A stretch of 64,000 nt of DNA from Sinisalibacter aestuarii. Its GTDB lineage: Bacteria > Pseudomonadota > Alphaproteobacteria > Rhodobacterales > Rhodobacteraceae. Under the pieces are notes generated by a model. That model was not told the origin of the DNA. It saw nothing but the letters and a program-made list of their open reading frames with translations, and searched no databases. Below, in pieces: positions 8,426 to 18,424 of this stretch (within the stretch, counting starts at the first letter, position 1; the number at the start of each line of letters is the position of its first letter). The position numbers and the translations under genes are program-made. The stretch spans positions 124,001 to 188,000 of the forward strand of contig NZ_BROH01000004.1 of NCBI RefSeq assembly GCF_027923545.1, in the 5' to 3' direction.

Positions 8426-9169
8426 TCACATAAATTTCTTGCGTAATCGAAATGCACGGACGTCACTGGAGTCCAAGTTGAACCACTCGCCCTTCATGCG
8501 CTTGTCTTTGAAGCGATTGTGCCAATAGGCTTCTATGCCGCTTGGATCGTCTGTTTCTATGCTATGGATTGGCTCAAGGCCCTCGGCAAGCTGTAAGCCG
8601 ATTTCATACTGCCGTCGGTCGATAGAGTTAGTTTTGCCGATTTTGTAGTATTTGCCTGACTTCATCATATAGACATAGCCGGTTGTCACTGGGTTGAGCT
8701 TTTCGGTTTGTTTGGTAGCACTTACGTTGTCTTTTGGAAGACCAGCAATGGCTTCGGACAGTATGTCTCGTAGCCGTTTTCCTAGTGCATGTTCTTGTGC
8801 ATATTCTTGAGCGGCGAATAACCTATCCCCCTTGAGCCCGATACGGGTTCCAATTGTGGAATGCGACGGGAAAGACTCGTTCGTTCGGCGCTCAATACGA
8901 ATGTCGCCTTCGGTCGGAACGCGCCCAAGTTTCTCTATAAGACCAACATATGCCTTTAGAACGTGTTCGCGTTCAGACTTCGTTTGCATGGTATTGGTTT
9001 TTAGACCGGCTTCTTTCAGCGCGTCGCCCCATCGAGCCCAATACACCCCATACCAATCGTGTCGCTTGATCCCTGTGACAACTTCAAAACGGTGGCGACC
9101 CGGTGCCGCACCATCCACGTCGGCAATGCGCCTAATGTGTTCGACTATCTCTTGTTTTGTTACCGTCAT
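8426..9169 (-). CDS. GIY-YIG/T5orf172 (MUG113-like) nuclease-fold protein with HNH-associated repeats
   Basis: A 247-residue protein. The C-terminal third (GYVYMMKSGKYYKIGKTNSI, then an R, an IEAYWHNRF segment and GEWFNL) has the layout of the T5orf172/MUG113 branch of the GIY-YIG nuclease fold. The N-terminal half carries two degenerate repeats ending in YWARWGDALKEAGL and a second after LGRVPTEGDI, resembling the homing-endonuclease-associated repeat that binds DNA. Codon use and GC content are clearly lower than in the neighbours, and it lies beside a tRNA gene, so it is probably acquired. Whether it is an active nuclease is unknown. Confidence 0.65.
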   Translation of the reverse strand: MTVTKQEIVEHIRRIADVDGAAPGRHRFEVVTGIKRHDWYGVYWARWGDALKEAGLKTNTMQTKSEREHVLKAYVGLIEKLGRVPTEGDIRIERRTNESFPSHSTIGTRIGLKGDRLFAAQEYAQEHALGKRLRDILSEAIAGLPKDNVSATKQTEKLNPVTTGYVYMMKSGKYYKIGKTNSIDRRQYEIGLQLAEGLEPIHSIETDDPSGIEAYWHNRFKDKRMKGEWFNLDSSDVRAFRLRKKFM

Positions 9170-9335
9170 GGGAGCGCTTCTGGGTCAAATGCAGTGTGTT
9201 CATGTCACTCTAGCGGTGCCTCGCTCGAAGGTCACGCACACAAGGCTTCGCGCCCACAGGCGCTGACAAAGAAGTGAGCTAGTTTGGTCGAAGAGGCCAT
9301 GCCTTGTCAAATTTCTAAGCGAAATCAAAGGCAAG

Positions 9336-9425
9336 TGGCGGAGAGACAGGGATTCGAACCCTGGGTCCCCGTGAAGGGACAACGGTTTTCGAGACCGCCC
9401 CGTTCGACCACTCCGGCACCTCTCC
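9336..9425 (-). tRNA. tRNA-Ser (anticodon CGA)
   Basis: A 90-nt gene on the minus strand with encoded CCA. The acceptor GGAGAGG pairs with TCTCTCC, the anticodon loop CTCGAAA gives CGA, there is a long variable arm as expected for Ser, and the T arm contains GGTTCGAATCC. It marks one edge of the AT-richer islet at about 8250-9335; I looked for and did not find a duplicated 3' end at the other edge. Confidence 0.95.
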
Positions 9426-9575
9426 GCGGGGGTCTGGAAGCGGGACATAATGCGGCGCGCTGGCCGGCGCAACCCATTTTTCCGGCGATCCCCCGCCGGG
9501 CCCGCGCGCGGGGCTTGTGAGGGCTCCGGCGCGCGCCTAGTCTCGGGGCGAGGGGCACCACGCGAGGAGACCGCG

Positions 9576-10406
9576 ATGCAGGCAATTCGAAATGTGGCGG
9601 CGGCTGCCGTCGTGATGATGGCGGCGCTTTGGGCGGTTGCGGCGCAGGCGGCGGAGCGCGAGACGCTGCGCCATTTTCTCGAAGTCACCGGCTTCGACGT
9701 GGCGATCACCTCGATGCAGCAAGGCGCGATGGCCGGGCCGGGTATTGCCGGCGACGCGCCGGACGCTTTCGGGCGGCAATATACCGCGCTCGCCGAGCGG
9801 GTCTTCGACCCCGATCTGATGCTGGAGCGCGCCATCGACATGATGGAAGCGGTGATGCCCGACGAGCTGGTGCAGCACGGGGTGGATTTCTACGGCAGCC
9901 CGCTGGGTCAGCGTCTGGTGGTGGCCGAAAACGAAAGCCACATGACCGACGACGACACGCGCTATGCCGAGGGCCAGGTGCTGCTGGAAACGCTGACCGA
10001 GACGGCGCCCGGGCGGATCGAGGATCTCGGCGCGATGATGGATGCGATCGGCGGGGTGGATGCCTCGGTGCGCGCGGTGGTCGAGGTGCAGTTGCGCTAC
10101 CTGCTGGCGGCGATGGCGGCGGGGACGCTCGACATCGACTATTCCGAGGCCGAGTTGCGTGCGCTGATCGCCGAGCAGATCCCCGATATCCGCCAGAACA
10201 TCGCCGTTTATTCCATGCTCGGCGCCGTCTATGCCTATCGCGATTTCTCCGATGAGGATGTGCATGCCTACCGCGAGGCGCTGGAAGAGGCGGATATGCG
10301 GCAGGTCTACGAGCTTCTGAACGCGATCCAGTTCGAGGTGATGGCCGAGCGCTATGAGGTGCTGGCGGGTGAGCTGTCAGGGCTGACGCCGGAACAGGAG
10401 ATCTGA
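9576..10406 (+). CDS. Exported DUF2059-domain protein
   Basis: A 276-residue protein with an N-terminal signal peptide (basic start, hydrophobic AAAAVVMMAALWAVA, cleavage near AQAAE). The mature part is acidic and helical with a LVQHGVDFYGSPLGQRLV segment characteristic of DUF2059, a periplasmic domain of unknown function. The ATG at 9576 follows GAGGAGACC; the frame extends upstream to 9450 without a signal peptide and is rejected. Single gene between tRNA-Ser and the rplU region, followed by a GC-rich hairpin. Confidence 0.75.
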   Translation: MQAIRNVAAAAVVMMAALWAVAAQAAERETLRHFLEVTGFDVAITSMQQGAMAGPGIAGDAPDAFGRQYTALAERVFDPDLMLERAIDMMEAVMPDELVQHGVDFYGSPLGQRLVVAENESHMTDDDTRYAEGQVLLETLTETAPGRIEDLGAMMDAIGGVDASVRAVVEVQLRYLLAAMAAGTLDIDYSEAELRALIAEQIPDIRQNIAVYSMLGAVYAYRDFSDEDVHAYREALEEADMRQVYELLNAIQFEVMAERYEVLAGELSGLTPEQEI

Positions 10407-10413
10407 GGGCAGG

Positions 10414-10434
10414 GGGCGCGGCCTCGTCGCGCCC
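10414..10434 (+). terminator. GC-rich hairpin after the DUF2059 gene
   Basis: A perfect 7-bp stem GGGCGCG / CGCGCCC with a 7-base loop, starting eight bases after the stop codon. No T-run follows, so termination may be weak. Confidence 0.45.
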
Positions 10435-10478
10435 CGCCGCAGCCCGCGTCCTGGCCTGCGAAATCACGCCGAATTCCC

Positions 10479-10507
10479 TTGACTTTCACTGGTTTCCCTC
10501 CGATAAG
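10479..10507 (+). promoter_or_regulatory. Candidate promoter of rplU-rpmA
   Basis: TTGACT, a 17-base spacer and GATAAG, located 139 bases before the rplU start. The -35 box and spacing are near ideal. The leader between it and rplU is long, as usual for ribosomal protein operons; I see no clear L20/L21-type leader structure. Confidence 0.55.
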
Positions 10508-10645
10508 CCGGGCTTCCGGACGGGGGCGACCCTGCCCGGAGGTCAAGCAACCACGCCCATAAGGGCGCGCAGTTCGAGGGCGGCGGATGCCGGAACGCCG
10601 ACCATGTCGGGGCCGAAGGACGCGGAAGAAATGAAGGAAGATCAG

Positions 10646-11254
10646 ATGTTTGCGGTCCTCAAGACCGGCGGCAAGCAATACAAGGTCCAGGCCGGCGATG
10701 TGCTGCGCGTGGAGAAGCTTGCGGCCAATGCTGGCGACAAGGTCCAGTTCAACGAGATTCTCATGGTCGGCGGCACCATCGGCACCCCCCTCGTCGAGGG
10801 CGCGGGCGTTCAGGCCGAGGTGATCGACCAGATCAAGGGTGACAAGGTCATCCACTTCGTCAAGCGTCGCCGCAAGCACTCGTCGCAGCGCACCAAGGGC
10901 CACCGCCAGCAGCTCACCCTGCTGCGCGTGACCGACATTCTCGAAAAGGGTGCCGACAAGTCGGGCGTGATGGCCGCGATCGGCGTCGGGTCGGTGTCGG
11001 GCGCTGCCGTGGCCGCCGCCAAGCCGGCGAAGAAAGCCGCCGCGCCGAAGGCCGCCAAGGCTGAGGCCGCGCCGGCCGCCGCCGCTGCGGACGACCTGAC
11101 CGAGATCAACGGTGTCGGCCCCGCCGCCGCCAAGAAGCTGGCCGAGGCCGGCATCACCACTTTCGCCCAGCTCGCGGCCGTGGACGTCGACAGCTTCGAC
11201 GCCGTCAAGGTCAAGGCCGAGTGGGTGGACCAGGCCAAAACCCTGGCGAAGTAA
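10646..11254 (+). CDS. rplU: 50S ribosomal protein L21 with C-terminal helix-hairpin-helix extension
   Basis: Residues 1 to about 103 are a normal L21 (MFAVLKTGGKQYKVQAGDVL ... HRQQLTLLRVTDI). It then continues for another 100 residues: an Ala/Lys-rich linker (about 120-150) and a helix-hairpin-helix unit (DLTEINGVGPAAAKKLAEAG, then TTFAQLAAVD) near residues 152-180. Ordinary L21 is about 100-105 residues, so this is roughly double length. ATG 10646 follows AAGGAAG and fits the L21 start; the frame opens earlier at 10604. Cotranscribed with rpmA 12 bases downstream. Confidence 0.95.
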   Translation: MFAVLKTGGKQYKVQAGDVLRVEKLAANAGDKVQFNEILMVGGTIGTPLVEGAGVQAEVIDQIKGDKVIHFVKRRRKHSSQRTKGHRQQLTLLRVTDILEKGADKSGVMAAIGVGSVSGAAVAAAKPAKKAAAPKAAKAEAAPAAAAADDLTEINGVGPAAAKKLAEAGITTFAQLAAVDVDSFDAVKVKAEWVDQAKTLAK

Positions 11255-11266
11255 GGAGAGAGCGAG

Positions 11267-11536
11267 ATGGCACACAAGAAAGCTGGCGGTAGCTCCCGCA
11301 ACGGCCGCGACTCTGCCGGTCGCCGCCTTGGCGTCAAGAAATCGGGGGGCCAGGCGGTCATTCCGGGCAACATCATCGTGCGTCAGCGCGGCACCAAATA
11401 TTGGCCGGGCGAAGGCGTGGGCATGGGCAAGGATCACACCATCTTCGCGACCGTCGAAGGCAACGTGACCTTCCACAAGGGCCTTAAGAAGCGCACCTTC
11501 ATTTCGGTAACCCCGCTCGCGGAGGCCGCCGAGTAA
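11267..11536 (+). CDS. rpmA: 50S ribosomal protein L27
   Basis: An 89-residue L27 beginning [16 protein letters not shown], with the usual flexible basic N-terminus that reaches toward the peptidyl-transferase centre, followed by [22 protein letters not shown]. Because the N-terminus starts directly with AHKKAGG, no processing extension of the Firmicutes type is present. The ribosome site is AAGGAGAG. It ends the rplU-rpmA pair, with a strong terminator 30 bases later. Confidence 0.97.
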   Translation: MAHKKAGGSSRNGRDSAGRRLGVKKSGGQAVIPGNIIVRQRGTKYWPGEGVGMGKDHTIFATVEGNVTFHKGLKKRTFISVTPLAEAAE

Positions 11537-11562
11537 GCCGGACCCAGGGCAGATGCATTTCG

Positions 11563-11593
11563 GGGGGATCGGCTGAAAAGCCGGTCCCCCTTT
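11563..11593 (+). terminator. Rho-independent terminator after rpmA
   Basis: A stem of about 12 bp (GGGGG, A-T, T-G, CGGCT paired with AGCCG and CCCCC) closed by a GAAA tetraloop and followed by TTTCCGTTT. Confidence 0.85.
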
Positions 11594-11720
11594 CCGTTTC
11601 GGGGGAGGAGCCCCGGTTTGTTTGTTACATTCTGCGTGTTCAAGCCCGCGTGAGGAGGACGGTCGGAACGACCGCACAGGGCCCATATGAAGACGGCAGG
11701 ACATTGAGGGAGGAAGGCAT

Positions 11721-12305
11721 ATGATGCAGGATACCATTACGGATCAGGCGCGGATCGAGGCCGCGCGCTTTGTGCTGCGCGCGCCGCGGCGGGGCGATAT
11801 CGGCCTGCTCACCCTGTTCGCGGGCGATGCGCGGGTGGCAGAGGGCACCCGCTCGATCCCCCATCCGCTGCCGCCCGGTGCGGTCGAGGGCTATGTCGCC
11901 CGCGCGCTTGCGCCGGAGCGGGTCGAGGAAGTCTGGATCATGGACGGCGCGGCCGGTGCCGGGGCTTCGGGCGGCGACGCCACCTGGAGGGCCGAGGACC
12001 TGCGCGGCCACGAGGTGCTGGGCGCGATCAGCCTCACCCGGATGGACCGGGGGCAGGCGCAGCTTGGCTACTGGGTCGCACCCGCCTTCTGGAATACCGG
12101 CATCGCCTCTGAAGCGGTGCGCGCGCTGGTCGAGGCCAACCCGCTCGGCAACAGCCAGATCTTCGCCGAAGTGTTTCAGGACAACCCGGCTTCGGCGCGG
12201 GTGCTGGTCAATGCCGGCTTTGAGTATATCGGCGATGCCGAGGCCCATTCGGTGGCGCGCGGCGCCAATGTGCCGACCTGGACCTATATCCGGAAGATGG
12301 GCTGA
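11721..12305 (+). CDS. GNAT N-acetyltransferase (RimJ/RimL-like), first of four
   Basis: A 194-residue GNAT protein of the RimJ/RimL branch: an IEAARFVLRAPRRGDIG start, QLGYWVAPAFWNTGIASEAVRAL as the acetyl-CoA-binding motif A region, and VFQDNPASARVLVNAGFEYIG as the closing motif. The acceptor may be a protein N-terminus or a small molecule; it cannot be read. An ATGATG pair gives two equivalent starts behind GGGAGGAAGG. It leads a tandem run of four acetyltransferase genes placed between rpmA and obgE. Confidence 0.85.
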   Translation: MMQDTITDQARIEAARFVLRAPRRGDIGLLTLFAGDARVAEGTRSIPHPLPPGAVEGYVARALAPERVEEVWIMDGAAGAGASGGDATWRAEDLRGHEVLGAISLTRMDRGQAQLGYWVAPAFWNTGIASEAVRALVEANPLGNSQIFAEVFQDNPASARVLVNAGFEYIGDAEAHSVARGANVPTWTYIRKMG

Positions 12306-12311
12306 CGTGAG

Positions 12312-12836
12312 ATGAACGCGGGCGTCACCCTCCTCACGGAGCGGCTGACGCTCCGCAAGCTCACCGAGGCCGACATCCCGGCGCTGGTCGCGGGGCTGAA
12401 CGATTTCACCGTGTCGGGCTGGCTCACGGTGGTGCCCTATCCCTATACCGAAGAGGATGCGCGCGGGTTCGTCGCGCATATCGCCGGCGAGCCGGACGGG
12501 TTTGACGGCTTCGCCATCGTCGCGGGCGGCACGGTTGTGGGGGTGATCGGCATCGGCGACTCGCTGGGCTACTGGCTGGCGCGCGCGGCGCAGGGCCGGG
12601 GCTATGCCAGCGAGGCCGCTGTGGCGCTGGTGAGCCACTATTTCGCCGCCACCGGAGCCGAGCGCCTCGCCTCGGGTTATTTCGAAGGCAACCACCCTTC
12701 CTGTCATGTGCTCGACAAGCTCGGCTTCGTTCCCGATGGAACGGCGCGGGTGAAGTCCCGCGCGCAAGCCATGGACATGACGCTTGAAAAGATGATCCTC
12801 ACCCGGACCGCCTGGGAGGCACGGCATGGACACTGA
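12312..12836 (+). CDS. GNAT N-acetyltransferase, second of four
   Basis: A 174-residue GNAT protein (VTLLTERLTLRKLTEADIPAL). The CoA-binding stretch is LGYWLARAAQGRGYASEAAVALV, followed by NHPSCHVLDKLGFVPDG. It begins six bases after the first acetyltransferase stop and overlaps the third by 11 bases, so the three are expressed together. It diverges more from genes three and four than those two do from each other. The acceptor substrate is unknown. Confidence 0.85.
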   Translation: MNAGVTLLTERLTLRKLTEADIPALVAGLNDFTVSGWLTVVPYPYTEEDARGFVAHIAGEPDGFDGFAIVAGGTVVGVIGIGDSLGYWLARAAQGRGYASEAAVALVSHYFAATGAERLASGYFEGNHPSCHVLDKLGFVPDGTARVKSRAQAMDMTLEKMILTRTAWEARHGH

Positions 12837-13341
12837 ACTCCGCACCGCGCGGCTGGTGATGCGCCGCACCCGGCCCGAAGACCTTGACGGGCTGCATGCG
12901 CTGGCCTCGGATTTCGAGGTGGTGAAGCAAACCTCGAGCTGGCCCTGGCCCGCCGACCGGGCCTATACCGCGACCCGGGCCGAGCCGATGGCGCCGGAGA
13001 TCGGCATGGGAGGGCCGGTCTTCGCCGGTGACGTGCTGGTGGGCATGATGGGCGCCACGAGCGCCGGCGGCAGCCCTGAGCTGGGCTACATGTTCGCGCC
13101 GGCACATTGGGGCCGGGGTTATGCCACCGAGATGGGCCGCGCGCTGATCGCCCATTGCTGGGCGCGCTATGACTGGCCCGCGATCGCGGCGGATGTGCTG
13201 GCCGACAATCCGGCTTCGGCACGGGTGCTGCTGAAGCTCGGCTTCGTGGAGGGCCCCGCCGGCACCGGCCCGAGTGCGGCGCAGGGTGGCGTGTTTCCCA
13301 CGCGGACCTTCCGCCTTGTGCGGCCCGCACGCGATGGTTGA
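12826..13341 (+). CDS. GNAT N-acetyltransferase, third of four
   Basis: A 171-residue GNAT protein (ELRTARLVMRRTRPEDLDGLHAL). It shares with the fourth copy a distinctive layout: SSWPWPADRAYT versus TIPWPPDRAET, then LGYMFAPAHWGRGYATEM, then RYDWPAIAADVLADNPASARVLLKLGF. This similarity points to a tandem duplication. It overlaps both neighbours (11 bases upstream, 8 bases downstream). Confidence 0.85.
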   Translation: MDTELRTARLVMRRTRPEDLDGLHALASDFEVVKQTSSWPWPADRAYTATRAEPMAPEIGMGGPVFAGDVLVGMMGATSAGGSPELGYMFAPAHWGRGYATEMGRALIAHCWARYDWPAIAADVLADNPASARVLLKLGFVEGPAGTGPSAAQGGVFPTRTFRLVRPARDG

Positions 13342-13837
13342 GGTCGTCACCGAACGGCTGGTCTGGCGTCCCGCGCGGGCCGAAGATGCCGAGGCGCTGC
13401 ACGCGCTGTTCTCGGACTGGGACGTGGTGCGTATGTCCGGCACGATCCCCTGGCCGCCGGACCGGGCCGAGACGGCGGCGCGCTGCCAGCCCGTCGACCC
13501 CGCCGAAGGGCTTGTGGGCCATGTCTTCGCAGGCGCGGCGCTCGTCGGCACCTGTTCGGTGCGCCAGAGCGAAAAGGGGCCGATGCTGGGCTACCTGATC
13601 GCGCCCTTTGCGTGGGGCCGAGGCTATGCCACCGAGATCTCTGCCGCGCTGCTGGCCGAAATCTGGCCGCGTTACGACTGGCCTTGGGTGCGCGCGACGG
13701 TGTTCGAGGACAATCCCGCCTCTATACGGGTGATCGAAAAACTGGGCTTTGCCGAGGTTGAGCGCGGCGAGGGTTCCTCGCGTGCCCGGGGCGGCGGCCC
13801 GGTGCCGGTGCGCCGGTATCGTCTCTATCGACCGTGA
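13334..13837 (+). CDS. GNAT N-acetyltransferase, fourth of four
   Basis: A 167-residue GNAT protein starting MVEVVTERLVWRPARAEDAE. CoA-binding region LGYLIAPFAWGRGYATEI and terminal VFEDNPASIRVIEKLGFAEVE closely parallel the third copy. ATG 13334 overlaps the previous stop by eight bases; the frame extends upstream to 13274 inside the third gene, which is rejected. A pair of adjacent hairpins begins two bases after the stop and separates the acetyltransferase run from obgE. Confidence 0.85.
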   Translation: MVEVVTERLVWRPARAEDAEALHALFSDWDVVRMSGTIPWPPDRAETAARCQPVDPAEGLVGHVFAGAALVGTCSVRQSEKGPMLGYLIAPFAWGRGYATEISAALLAEIWPRYDWPWVRATVFEDNPASIRVIEKLGFAEVERGEGSSRARGGGPVPVRRYRLYRP

Positions 13838-16089
<2,252 letters not shown>

Positions 16090-16122
16090 GAGCGGCAAGG
16101 CCGGGGGTTTCACACCCCCGGA

Positions 16123-16152
16123 CCCCCGTGGGATATTTTGGGCAAGATGAAG
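16123..16152 (+). repeat. Dispersed intergenic repeat, copy 1
   Basis: Five Cs, then GTGGGATATTTTGGGCAAG and ATGAAG, preceded at 16101-16121 by the hairpin CCGGGGGT/ACACCCCCGG. Related copies lie at 26592-26619 and, inverted, at 37752-37779; in all three the ATATTT...GGCAAGATGAA core follows a C-run and sits beside a GC-rich hairpin. Confidence 0.6.
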
Positions 16153-16215
16153 AGACATATGCCGCTTTGACGGCGCGGGGATGCGCTGGCAGACTGGGTG
16201 GCGGAGGATGAGGTG

Positions 16216-17469
16216 ATGAAAGACCAGGCGGATATTCATGCGCTGATGCAGGACATCGGCAAACGGGCGAAAGCGGCGGCGGCGGAGCTGGCCTTCGCGC
16301 CGGGGGCGGCGAAGGAGGCGGCGCTGATGGCGGCGGCGGAGGCCGTCTGGGCGCGGCGTGGCGAGATCATCGCCGCAAACGCGAAGGATCTCGATTATGG
16401 CCGCGAGAAGGGGCTGAGCCCGGCGATGATGGACCGGCTCGCGCTCGATGAGGGCCGGATACAGGGCATCGTCGACGGGCTGCGGGCGGTGGCGGGGTTT
16501 CCCGATCCGGTCGGCCAGGTGACGGCGGAATGGGATCGGCCCAATGGGTTGCACATCAAGCGCGTGCGCACCCCGCTTGGCGTGATCGGGGTGATCTACG
16601 AAAGCCGCCCGAACGTGACCGCCGATGCCGGGGCGCTGACGCTGAAGGCGGGCAATGCGGTGATCCTGCGCGGCGGCTCGGAGAGCTTTCACTCGAGCCA
16701 GGCGATCCATGCCTGCCTTGTCGATGGCCTGAAATCCGCAGGCCTGCCGGAAGACGCGATCCAGCTCATCCCCACCCGCGACCGGGCGGCGGTGACGGAG
16801 CTTCTGCACATGGTCGATTATGTCGATGTGATCGTGCCGCGCGGCGGCAAGGGGCTGGTGGGGCTGGTGCAGCGCGAGGCGCGGGTGCCGGTCTTTGCGC
16901 ATCTCGAGGGCATCGTGCATGTGTTCATCGACAAGGCCGCCGATGCGGCCAAGACCCGTGCGGTGGTGCTGAATGCCAAGACGAGGCGCCCGGGCATTTG
17001 CGGCGCGGCGGAATGCCTGCTGATCCACAGGGAGGCCGCAGCACTCGGCCAGTCGGTGATCGACGATCTGATGGCGGCGGGCGTGCGGGTGCATGTGGGG
17101 CCGGGGCTGACCGGCACAGTCGCGGCGACCGAGGAGGATTGGGGCCGCGAATATCTCGACATGGATATCGCGGCGAAACTCGTTGACGATGTCGATGGCG
17201 CGATTGCCCATATCAACCGCAATTCCTCGCATCATACCGAGGCGATCCTGACCGAAGACGATGCCGCCGCGCAGCGGTTTTTCGAGCGGATCGACAGCGC
17301 TATCCTGATGCGTAACGCCTCGACCCAGTTCGCCGATGGCGGCGAGTTCGGCATGGGGGCCGAGATCGGCATCGCCACCGGCAAGATGCATGCGCGCGGG
17401 CCGGTCGGGGCGGAGCAGCTCACCTCGTTCAAGTATATCGTCGAGGGCGATGGCACGGTGCGGCCCTGA
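16216..17469 (+). CDS. proA: Gamma-glutamyl phosphate reductase
   Basis: A 417-residue aldehyde-dehydrogenase-superfamily enzyme that makes glutamate semialdehyde, the second step of proline synthesis. Clear family segments are [35 protein letters not shown] and [13 protein letters not shown], whose Cys is the catalytic thiol, plus [24 protein letters not shown] 16216 follows GAGGATGAGG; an in-frame GTG at 16198 lacks such a site. It is separated from proB by 126 bases holding a hairpin and a dispersed repeat. Confidence 0.95.
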   Translation: MKDQADIHALMQDIGKRAKAAAAELAFAPGAAKEAALMAAAEAVWARRGEIIAANAKDLDYGREKGLSPAMMDRLALDEGRIQGIVDGLRAVAGFPDPVGQVTAEWDRPNGLHIKRVRTPLGVIGVIYESRPNVTADAGALTLKAGNAVILRGGSESFHSSQAIHACLVDGLKSAGLPEDAIQLIPTRDRAAVTELLHMVDYVDVIVPRGGKGLVGLVQREARVPVFAHLEGIVHVFIDKAADAAKTRAVVLNAKTRRPGICGAAECLLIHREAAALGQSVIDDLMAAGVRVHVGPGLTGTVAATEEDWGREYLDMDIAAKLVDDVDGAIAHINRNSSHHTEAILTEDDAAAQRFFERIDSAILMRNASTQFADGGEFGMGAEIGIATGKMHARGPVGAEQLTSFKYIVEGDGTVRP

Positions 17470-17471
17470 GG

Positions 17472-18070
17472 TCAGAAGCCGATGCTGATGGCCACCTCGC
17501 CGCGGGTGACGTGAAGCTGGCGCGCCTGCGCCGCCGTCTCGGCGAGGAGAAGGCGAAATGCACCTGTGCGGCGGCGAGACCTTCGGGCAGCGCTGCGCCA
17601 TCGAGCGCATTCCAGAGCGGCGGGTCGATCTTCAGCCGGTCGGCAGTGGCGGTGATGCGCCAATGCGCGCCCTGCCGGTTCGCCCGCGCGGTGCCGCCCC
17701 AGGGCATCGCCGTTTCAAGGCACATGAGGGCCAGCAGGGCGAGCTTGGCCTCGGCGCGCGGCACATCGCCCTCGGGCTGCCAGTCGAGCGTGAGCTTGCG
17801 CTCGCCCGCTGTGGCGAGGGCAAGCATGTCGGCTTCGGTGACGGTCTGGCCGGGCGCGGCGGCGCCGAAGGCGAGGCGAAAGGCCTTGATCCGGGCGCTC
17901 GCATTCTCCACGCTCGCGGCAATGAGCGCCAGTTCCGGGCTGTCGGCGGGGCCGGTCAGGCCGAGCAGCTCGACCCCATTGGCGATCGCGCCGATCGGGC
18001 TGGCGAGATCGTGGGCGATGCGCGAGCCGACCAGCGCAACCAGATCGGGCACAGGCGGGCGGGCGCTCAT
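17472..18070 (-). pseudogene. chpT: ChpT-like histidine phosphotransferase with an apparent 1-base frameshift near the 3' end
   Basis: From the ATG at 18070 the frame encodes LVALVGSRIAHDLASPIGAIANGVELL, the DHp-like helix with the phospho-accepting His (IAHDL) of ChpT, the phosphotransferase between CckA and CtrA, and continues in register to AAQVHFA at about 17555. There it departs into an Arg-rich tail, while the +1 frame reads LLLAETAAQARQLHVTRGEVAISIGF and stops at 17472, which is the expected C-terminus. One extra base in the run at 17552-17554 would restore the family sequence. It may be a sequencing error, a recent mutation or a real C-terminal variant. Neighbours (proA, DUF3553, olsBA) match other Rhodobacterales. 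Confidence 0.72.
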
Positions 18071-18102
18071 GCGCCGGCCCCGGCGGCAGGAGGAGGACAG
18101 AT

Positions 18103-18285
18103 ATGAGCGGCATGAGCGCGCTTCTCGAACCCGGCGCCCTTGTGCGCCACCCCGGCCAGCCCGATTGGGGGCTGGGGCAGGTGCAGAGCAATATCGGCGG
18201 CAAGGTGACGGTGAATTTCGAACATGCCGGCAAGCGGGTGATCGACATTTCGCGCGTCGAGCTGGACCTTGTGATCGAGCCGTGA
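18103..18285 (+). CDS. DUF3553 small protein
   Basis: A 60-residue protein (LLEPGALVRHPGQPDWGLGQVQSNIGGKVTVNFEHAGKRVID), the complete DUF3553 domain, a small beta-barrel-like fold also found appended to UvrD-type helicases. Function unknown. The start at 18103 has a strong AGGAGGAGG site; an in-frame ATG at 18112 lies closer to the domain. It is divergent from chpT with 32 bases between starts and precedes olsB. Confidence 0.8.
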   Translation: MSGMSALLEPGALVRHPGQPDWGLGQVQSNIGGKVTVNFEHAGKRVIDISRVELDLVIEP

Positions 18286-18424
18286 CGCGCCGCGAACGGG
18301 GCGGGAAACTGGTAAGACGAACATGCGGCCAGTGTAGCACAACCTATGGGCGAAACAAGCGGCGCGCGGAGTTGCCAAACCCGGCCCCGCGCCCTAGAAC
18401 GCCGCGAGGAAACCCAAGGGTAGC

